Source: CAYXGZ01 sp964464755
GTDB lineage: Bacteria > Planctomycetota > MHYJ01 > JACPRB01
Assembly: GCA_964464755.1 (NCBI GenBank)
Contig: CAYXGZ010000002.1
Span: 90,641 to 154,640 of the forward strand
Direction of reading: 5' to 3'
DNA: 64,000 nt
The first letter of the stretch is position 1; the number at the start of each line of letters is the position of its first letter. Shown in pieces: positions 58,922-64,000 of this stretch. The position numbers were made by a program, and so were the translations under genes. The notes under the pieces are model-generated. The model made no database searches. It had not been told where the DNA came from and worked only from the letters and a program-made list of their open reading frames with translations.

Positions 58922-59794
58922 ATGACGAAGACCACCTGGATCGCCGTCGCCTTCCTGGCCGCCGTGGCCTTCTCCTGGTTCGGCCTCGGCTCCTTCTTCT
59001 ACGCCGTGGACGAGTGCGAGTACGCGATCGTCACGCTCTTCGGCGAGATCAAGGGCACGGTCACCGAGCCCGGCCTCGGGGTGAAGAACCCGCTGGCCGA
59101 CGTCACGACGTACCCGAAGTCCGTCCAGGAGTACAACAAGGAGCCGTCCAACACGGTCACCCTGGACAAGAAGAACCTCCTCGTCAGCTTCTACGTGAAG
59201 TACCGGATCACCGACGTCCTGAAGTTCGCCCAGACGGTGCGCGTGAAGCGCGACGGCGAAAAGCGCATCGACGACGTCGTGTACTCCGCCCTGAAGACGG
59301 CGATCAGCCGCATGCCCTTCGACCAGGTCATCGTGAACCGGGGCGACCTGGAGCAGGCGACGCTGGCCGCCTCGCAGGAGCAGGTCGAACAGTACGGCAT
59401 CGCGCTGGTGGACTTCCGGGTGAAGCGGACGGACCTGCCGCCGCAGATCCTGGACAGCGTCTACGCCCGCATGACCGAGGAGCGCCGGCAGAAGGCCCAG
59501 ATGGACCGCTCCGAGGGCGAGAAGCAGAAGCAGATCATGATGGCCGAGGCCCAGAAGCGCGAGACGGAGATCCTCTCCGAGGCCTACAAGCGCCGGCAGG
59601 AGCTCATGGGCGAGGCGGACCGGGAGGCCCTGCGCATCCTGACGGAGTCCTACGGCAAGGACGTGGAGTTCGCGACCTTCCTCAAGACCCTGGACGTCTA
59701 CAAGGAGTCGCTGCGCCAGGAGAACACGAGGCTCATCCTCTCGACCAAGAGCGAGCTGCTGAAGTACCTCTCGGCGCCGGGAACGGGCAAGTAG
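58922..59794 (+). CDS. hflC: HflC-type stomatin/prohibitin-family membrane protein
   Basis: 290 residues. N-terminal membrane helix (TWIAVAFLAAVAFSWFGLGSFFYAVD) and the SPFH domain (ECEYAIVTLFGEIKGTVTEPGLGVKNPLADV). The helix DSVYARMTEERRQKAQMDRSEGEKQKQIMMAEAQKRETEILSEAYKR is typical of HflC. It pairs with HflK as a regulator of FtsH proteolysis. Start ATG 58922 directly follows the hflK stop. Confidence 0.92.
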   Translation: MTKTTWIAVAFLAAVAFSWFGLGSFFYAVDECEYAIVTLFGEIKGTVTEPGLGVKNPLADVTTYPKSVQEYNKEPSNTVTLDKKNLLVSFYVKYRITDVLKFAQTVRVKRDGEKRIDDVVYSALKTAISRMPFDQVIVNRGDLEQATLAASQEQVEQYGIALVDFRVKRTDLPPQILDSVYARMTEERRQKAQMDRSEGEKQKQIMMAEAQKRETEILSEAYKRRQELMGEADREALRILTESYGKDVEFATFLKTLDVYKESLRQENTRLILSTKSELLKYLSAPGTGK

Positions 59795-59831
59795 GATTCG
59801 TTATTGATTCGAATTCCACCCGGGGACGGCC

Positions 59832-59837
59832 TATACT
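59832..59837 (+). promoter_or_regulatory. -10 element with leader and ribosome-binding site
   Basis: TATACT about 44 bases before the GTG at 59882. The leader ends in GGAGGTGG, so this gene, unlike many here, is not leaderless. Confidence 0.5.
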
Positions 59838-59881
59838 CTAGTCGGGGTTCGTTCTTTTTTTCCTCAGGGTGGAGGTGGTGC

Positions 59882-61435
59882 GTGAGCACTCCGCGTAACG
59901 TCCTGTTCGTGCTCGCCGGGGTGGTGGCCCTGGCCGGGCTGGCCGGAAGTCCCGCGTCGGGCGCCCCGATGCCCCTGGCGACGGGCGGGCCGGACACCTT
60001 CGGGTACCGGTACATCGACGTTGAGGAGACCGGCGGGCCGACGCTCCAGTTCGAGGACATCGGGACCTCGGGGGCCATCACGATCGGGACCTACTGGGAC
60101 GACACGGTGGTCAACGTCAACATGGGGGGTATCTCCTTCCCCTACTACGGCACGAACTACACCTCGGTGAACGTCAGCTCGAACGGCAATGTGCATTTCG
60201 GCAGTGCGAATTCCTCCTACACGAACGCCAGTATCCCCACGGCCAGCGCGCCGCTCGGCATGATCGCCCCCATGTGGGACGACTTGGTCACGGATTCGGG
60301 CACGGTCCGCACCCAGGCTTTCACCTCCGCTCCCCGGCGATTCATCGTCCAGTGGAACGGCGTCAGCCACATCAGCCAGCAGGGCGTCCCGATGACGTTC
60401 CAGGTCAAGCTCTACGAGAGCGGGCTGATCTCGTTCCAGTACCAGACTATGACTTCCGGCCTGTACACGAACGGGTCGAGCGCCACGACAGGCATCCAGA
60501 ACATCTCCGGAACGGTCGGCCTCCAGTACCAGATCAACGGCTCCCCGGGGACGAACAACCTGTACTCCGGGCTCGTCATCAACTACTCCGTCGGCTCCGC
60601 GCCCGACGCCCCCGCCGCCCCCTTCCACACGGACGTCAGCGGCGGCACCGCCAAGCCGGACAACTTCCTCTCCGACGCCTCCATCTTCTTCCGGTCGGTC
60701 GTGACCGATCCGGACGTCGGCCAGACGGTCGGGCTCCAGGTCGAGATCCTGCCGGCCGCGTCTCCGTTCGCCCCCACGGCGGTCACGGGCGTGCTCGCCA
60801 GCTCGCCCATGGTCGCCATCAATTCCACCGCGGAGGCGCCCTACGTCTTCACGGGGACGCCGTTCGGAACCGGGGACTACCACTGGCGGGCCCGGACGAT
60901 CGACAATTTCGGCATGACCTCGACGTGGACCACGCCCGTCAACGACCTGTTCCGGGTCGACATCGTTCCGCCCTCCCAGGTGGTCCCGCTGGAGCCCCTC
61001 CAGGACGCGCAGGCCCGGGTCGAGGAGCCCACCGGCGGCCCGGTCAACTTCGCCTGGGACGACCCGGTCGACGGCGGTCCGGCGGCCCTCACGAACTACG
61101 ACTTCGAGGTGGACACGGACGTCACCTTCTCCGCGCCCATCTACGCCGTGAACACGACCTCGAAGCTCCTGCAGTTCCAGTTCGTCCCCTCGCCCCTGCC
61201 CAACCCCCAGGCCTACTACTGGAGGGCCCGGGTCAACGACGAGGCGGGCAACCTGGGCGCCTGGCTGACCCCGATCCGCTTCTACGTGATCCAGGACAGC
61301 GGCCGCAAGCGCGGCGCGGGCGACGGGCTCTTCGGCGACAAGGCGACGTGCTCGGCGGAGTCGACGCCCCGCGGCGCGGCGCTGGCGGCGTTCGCCCTCA
61401 TGGCCGGGATGGCCTGGGTGCTGCGCCGGAAGTGA
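59882..61435 (+). CDS. Secreted nidogen-like protein with MYXO-CTERM-like sorting tail
   Basis: 517 residues from GTG 59882. Signal peptide: NVLFVLAGVVALAGLAGSPASG. The first domain (FPYYGTNYTSVNVSSNGNVHFG, GMIAPMWDDLVTDSG, RFIVQWNGVSH, FQVKLYESGLISFQYQ) is the nidogen/extracellular-beta-sandwich pattern. Two fibronectin-like repeats follow (DYHWRARTIDNFGMTSTW; YYWRARVNDEAGNLGAW). The C-terminus has a Cys (ATCSAES), a hydrophobic helix (ALAAFALMAGMAWVL) and a RRK tail, like MYXO-CTERM anchoring signals. Predicted surface protein. Confidence 0.82.
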   Translation: MSTPRNVLFVLAGVVALAGLAGSPASGAPMPLATGGPDTFGYRYIDVEETGGPTLQFEDIGTSGAITIGTYWDDTVVNVNMGGISFPYYGTNYTSVNVSSNGNVHFGSANSSYTNASIPTASAPLGMIAPMWDDLVTDSGTVRTQAFTSAPRRFIVQWNGVSHISQQGVPMTFQVKLYESGLISFQYQTMTSGLYTNGSSATTGIQNISGTVGLQYQINGSPGTNNLYSGLVINYSVGSAPDAPAAPFHTDVSGGTAKPDNFLSDASIFFRSVVTDPDVGQTVGLQVEILPAASPFAPTAVTGVLASSPMVAINSTAEAPYVFTGTPFGTGDYHWRARTIDNFGMTSTWTTPVNDLFRVDIVPPSQVVPLEPLQDAQARVEEPTGGPVNFAWDDPVDGGPAALTNYDFEVDTDVTFSAPIYAVNTTSKLLQFQFVPSPLPNPQAYYWRARVNDEAGNLGAWLTPIRFYVIQDSGRKRGAGDGLFGDKATCSAESTPRGAALAAFALMAGMAWVLRRK

Positions 61436-61456
61436 TCGGAACCTGGCGATTCGGGA

Positions 61457-61490
61457 CGCCCGGGCCGCGAGGCCCGGGCGTTTCCTTTTT
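61457..61490 (+). terminator. Rho-independent terminator
   Basis: A 10-bp stem CGCCCGGGCC/GGCCCGGGCG with loop GCGA, then TTTCCTTTTT, after the nidogen-like gene. Confidence 0.9.
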
Positions 61491-62350
61491 CAGCGGGACC
61501 GCAGCCCGTGGCGGATCTGCCGGGCGCGCGGCTTCACCTCGGGGTGCGTCCGGAGGACCTTCGCGACGGCCTCCTTCGCGGCCCCCGCGTCCATCAGGCA
61601 GGACTTCTGCAGGTAGGCCGCCGCCTCCTCCTCGCCGTCGAACTCGATCACCTGCTTCACGAGGGCGAGCGTGATCGGGGGGAGGTCCGTCATCGAGCCC
61701 AGCAGCGACGGGCCCGAGAGCTCCACCGGGCCCGGGGGCCGGTCGAAGATCGAGGCGTCGGAGCGGGAGGTGATCTGCGATCCGGCGTCGCTGAAGGCCT
61801 GGGTCGGCCCGGACTCGGGCCGCGCCGTGGACGGCGTCCCCGCCGGCCCGACCATGGCCCGGAGCTCCGGGGGCCGGTCGCCGGGGCCCGTCGAGCTCTG
61901 CGAGGGCTGGGTCGGGTGGATCTCGACCGTGGAGGCCGGCATCCGCGTGACGCGCAGCTCCTCGGAGGCCGCGGGCGGGGCGGCCGCCCGCGCGGCCCGC
62001 TTCATGCGCGACGCGATCCGCTCGTTCAGGTCCGTCGGGACGCCGCCGAGCACCGTCGCGTAGCGCAGCATGAACTGCCGCTCCGGGGTCTCGATGCGCC
62101 CGTCCGCCGTGATCACGTCGAGGATGTCGTCGAGGCGCTTGTCCCGCTCGGCGGGCGTCGACGGGTAGGTCAGCCGCAGCCGCCCGCTCCGGGCCTCGTC
62201 CAGCAGCTCGTCGAGCCGGGCCATCGGGATGCGGAACTCGAGGGCCTTGCGGTGGAGCACGGACATCTCGTTGTCCGTGACCGAGCCGTCCGCGAACGCG
62301 GCGGCCACGAGCAGGCTGAACGACTTCTGGAGCTGGGGGTCCACGTGCAT
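61490..62350 (-). CDS. TerB-like domain protein
   Basis: 286 residues. The N-terminal part resembles TerB/tellurite-resistance-like helical bundles (LQKSFSLLVAAAFADGSVTDNEMSVLHRKALEFRI; ILDVITADGRIETPERQFMLRYATVLG), with paired ADG motifs that bind metal in TerB. A long Ser/Thr/Pro-rich linker is followed by a C-terminal helical domain (QVIEFDGEEEAAAYLQKSCLMDAGAAKEAVAKVL). Probably cytoplasmic. TATGAT is six bases before the ATG. Confidence 0.78.
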   Translation of the reverse strand: MHVDPQLQKSFSLLVAAAFADGSVTDNEMSVLHRKALEFRIPMARLDELLDEARSGRLRLTYPSTPAERDKRLDDILDVITADGRIETPERQFMLRYATVLGGVPTDLNERIASRMKRAARAAAPPAASEELRVTRMPASTVEIHPTQPSQSSTGPGDRPPELRAMVGPAGTPSTARPESGPTQAFSDAGSQITSRSDASIFDRPPGPVELSGPSLLGSMTDLPPITLALVKQVIEFDGEEEAAAYLQKSCLMDAGAAKEAVAKVLRTHPEVKPRARQIRHGLRSR

Positions 62351-62356
62351 GGCGTC

Positions 62357-62362
62357 ATCATA
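62357..62362 (-). promoter_or_regulatory. -10 element of a leaderless transcript
   Basis: TATGAT on the minus strand, six bases before the ATG at 62350. It is back-to-back with TAAGAT (62411-62416) before the ATG at 62424. Confidence 0.55.
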
Positions 62363-62423
62363 CCGGACCGCCGATCCGCGCCCGCCGTTTCAGGAATCCC
62401 GCCGGCCCGCTAAGATGGGTTCC

Positions 62424-63023
62424 ATGCGCCGCCTGGCCCCGCTGCTGCTCCTCGCCCTCGCCGCCTGCGACCCCATCGCCGCGGAGAACGAGGCGCCCGG
62501 CCGCATCTTCGCCGACTGGTACCCGGACGACACCTCGCCGCCCCGCGGCACGGCCTATCCCTGCGCCTTCTCGCCGCTGCCCAAGTCGCTCGAGGGCATC
62601 CCGCCCTCCCACCACGAGTACGTCAACCACGCCGCGGGCCTGCTCGTGAAGTGCATCCACCAGCGGCTCATCGTCCACAAGGGGCTCGCCGAGGGCTCCG
62701 AGCCCGTCCTGGCGACCTACCTCGAGGTCATGCGCACCACGCGCGACCTCCTGGCCCGCGAGACGCCGCCCGCCTCGCTGCGCGGCTTCCACGACGACCT
62801 CGTCGCGGCGATCGACCTCCAGGTGAAGTCCTATCCCGAGGCCTTCGCGGCCCGCCAGCAGGGGAAGGAGGTCGCCGACGCCCTCCGCGCCGCCCCCGGG
62901 TTCGGCCAGGCCAGCGCCCGGCTCCACGCCGCCTGGACGAAGCTCGAGCAGCGCTACCCGGGCTGGAGCCCGGCCGTGAAGGACTCGCTCTACCACCACC
63001 TCTGCGCCCTGGACATTTACTAA
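62424..63023 (+). CDS. Lipoprotein of unknown function
   Basis: 199 residues. Lipobox LALAAC at about residue 15. The mature part is helical, with HHEYVNHAAGLLVKCIHQRLIVHKG, TYLEVMRTTRDLLARETPPASLRGFHDDLVAAIDLQ and a His-rich C-terminus (SLYHHLCALDIY). Histidine placement hints at metal or haem binding, unproven. TAAGAT precedes the ATG by seven bases. Confidence 0.75.
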   Translation: MRRLAPLLLLALAACDPIAAENEAPGRIFADWYPDDTSPPRGTAYPCAFSPLPKSLEGIPPSHHEYVNHAAGLLVKCIHQRLIVHKGLAEGSEPVLATYLEVMRTTRDLLARETPPASLRGFHDDLVAAIDLQVKSYPEAFAARQQGKEVADALRAAPGFGQASARLHAAWTKLEQRYPGWSPAVKDSLYHHLCALDIY

Positions 63024-63056
63024 CAGTCCCGGTCCGGTCCTGCCGATGCACCCTTC

Positions 63057-64000
63057 GTGCGGACCGTTCACGACCGGGGCGCGTACTTCACGCCGCCCGG
63101 GCTCGCGGAGTCGCTCTGTCGCTGGGCCGTCCGGCCCGGCGACCGCGTCCTCGACCCGGCCTGCGGCGACGGCGTGTTCCTCCGCGCGGCCCGCGCCCTC
63201 GGCGCCCGGGCCGCGGGCTACGACATCGACGCGCCCAGCGCCCTCGCCGCCGGCGCCGTCCACGGCGACTTCTTCGACCACCTCGGGGCCACCTGGGACG
63301 CCGTCGTCGGGAACCCGCCATACGTCCATTTCACCCGGGGCCGCACCTGGTCCAAGGCCCGCGCCGCCGCCGCCCGGCTCGGCCTGCGCTTCGGCGCCGG
63401 GGCCAGCGCCTGGGCGCCCTTCGTCGCCGTCGCCGCCGACCGGGTCCGCCCCGGCGGCCGCCTCGCCATGGTCCTCCCCCGCGAGGCCCTCTTCGCCGAC
63501 TACGCCCGCCCGGTGCTCGAGCTGCTGAAGGCCCGGTTCCCGCGCGTCGAGCTCGTCTCCCTGCGCCGCTTCCTCTTCCCGGGCGCCCTCGAGAAGGTCG
63601 TGATCGTCGCCGCGGGCCCGGGGCCCCGCGGCCTCCGGCTCCGCGAGGCCGACGAGCTCGCCCCCGGCTTCCTCGACGCGGGGGACGCCGGCGCCGAGTC
63701 CTTGGCCTGGAGCCGCGTGCCCGCCGCGCTGCGCGACGCCGCCCGCCGGGCCCTCGCGCGCCTCGCGCCGCTCTCCGCGCTCGCCGAGGTCTCGATCGGC
63801 ATCGTCACCGGCGACAAGGACTACTTCCTCGTCCGCGACGACGCGCTGCCGTCGCTGCCGGTGGTCGCATCGCCGCCATGGGTGACGGGGGCGGTCGTGA
63901 CGGAGCGCGAACTCGCGGGACGCCCGCGTCTGCTCGACGTGCCGGTGGACTACGCCGGCGGGAACGCGGCGCTCGACGCCTATCTCGACGAAGGCCGTCG
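63057..64000 (+). CDS. N6-adenine DNA methyltransferase, 5' part (runs off right edge)
   Basis: About 314 codons from GTG 63057 in a frame that stays open to the edge. SAM-binding motif I is DPACGDGVFLRAARALG (residues 33-49) and catalytic motif IV is NPPY (86-89), in the TaqI/Eco57I-like order (YFTPPGLAESLCRWA first). The long downstream part is the target-recognition region. It could be a restriction-modification or orphan enzyme. The remainder and any partner lie beyond the window. Confidence 0.85.
   Translation, partial: MRTVHDRGAYFTPPGLAESLCRWAVRPGDRVLDPACGDGVFLRAARALGARAAGYDIDAPSALAAGAVHGDFFDHLGATWDAVVGNPPYVHFTRGRTWSKARAAAARLGLRFGAGASAWAPFVAVAADRVRPGGRLAMVLPREALFADYARPVLELLKARFPRVELVSLRRFLFPGALEKVVIVAAGPGPRGLRLREADELAPGFLDAGDAGAESLAWSRVPAALRDAARRALARLAPLSALAEVSIGIVTGDKDYFLVRDDALPSLPVVASPPWVTGAVVTERELAGRPRLLDVPVDYAGGNAALDAYLDEGR

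Noticed and set aside
59804..59820. Palindrome GATTCGAATTC as an operator
   Set aside because: It lies after the hflC stop with no partner motif. AT-rich short palindromes are common near promoters, and no regulator gene is adjacent.
1..64000. Genetic code change (TGA read as Trp or Gly)
   Set aside because: TGA ends many genes cleanly (for example plsC-like, hemE, hflK neighbours, lhr), and TGG is used normally. The in-frame TGAs sit only at Cys-type positions.

Overview
The window is GC-rich (roughly 70-73 percent) bacterial chromosome, densely packed with about 50 protein genes and no rRNA, tRNA, CRISPR array, prophage or insertion sequence that I could recognise. Lipoprotein signal peptides, a lipoprotein with a C-terminal beta-barrel-like domain, a MYXO-CTERM-like sorting tail, two eukaryote-like Ser/Thr kinases, TPR/HEAT-repeat proteins and DUF1579-type proteins suggest a Gram-negative, planctomycete-like or related lineage. 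The phylum is inference only.

The main discovery is a dense set of selenoprotein genes. Seven genes (15540-16052 -, 16049-16930 -, 17008-18099 +, 25238-26080 -, 44446-45006 -, 45082-45756 +, 56816-57784 -) each carry one in-frame TGA exactly where a thioredoxin-like or YHS-like protein should have its redox or metal-binding cysteine. Each continues as a well-formed protein after the TGA. Each TGA is followed by a hairpin whose small, G-containing apical loop lies about 24-28 nt downstream, the geometry of bacterial SECIS elements. TGA is an ordinary stop in many neighbouring genes, so recoding as selenocysteine (Sec, U) is the best reading. Three proteins have a Cys-Sec dyad, one is a Cys-free protein with a lone Sec, two have UxxC, and one has CUxxC in a YHS-like metal-binding domain. 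Cys/Sec-less relatives of the thioredoxin-like domain are fused to TPR and cyclase-like helical domains at 51853-55886, and a third is cut off at the left edge.

Layout: 1-2.7 kb, small secreted proteins, a hydrolase and inorganic pyrophosphatase. 2.8-11.8 kb, an acyltransferase, a fused monooxygenase/old-yellow-enzyme, a beta-CASP hydrolase, acetyl-CoA synthetase, a radical SAM protein and an esterase. 11.8-15.6 kb, an anchored unknown protein, a 36-residue lipoprotein, an ADP-ribosylglycohydrolase-like protein and an MFS transporter. 15.5-18.1 kb, three selenoproteins. 18.1-22.6 kb, a lipoprotein and an Lhr-type helicase. 22.7-26.1 kb, two secreted relatives and a fourth selenoprotein. 26.2-33.9 kb, a five-gene operon with an Sm-like small protein, a TPR protein and three HEAT-type proteins. 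34-41.5 kb, a DinB-like protein, a class II photolyase/epimerase/CbiX-like operon, a DUF1579 protein and a kinase-TPR protein. 41.5-45.9 kb, envelope lipoproteins and two more selenoproteins. 45.9-49.9 kb, hemG and hemE separated by a 1.65-kb toxin-antitoxin islet bounded by a 63-bp repeat of the hemG start. 50-64 kb, a kinase, an M50 protease, the fused thioredoxin-like pair, the seventh selenoprotein, hflKC, a secreted nidogen-like protein, a TerB-like protein and a partial N6-adenine methyltransferase.

Many genes have a TANNNT -10-like hexamer ending 6-8 nt before an ATG or GTG and no leader, which points to widespread leaderless transcription. Neighbouring genes often overlap by ATGA or GTGA, which suggests translational coupling.
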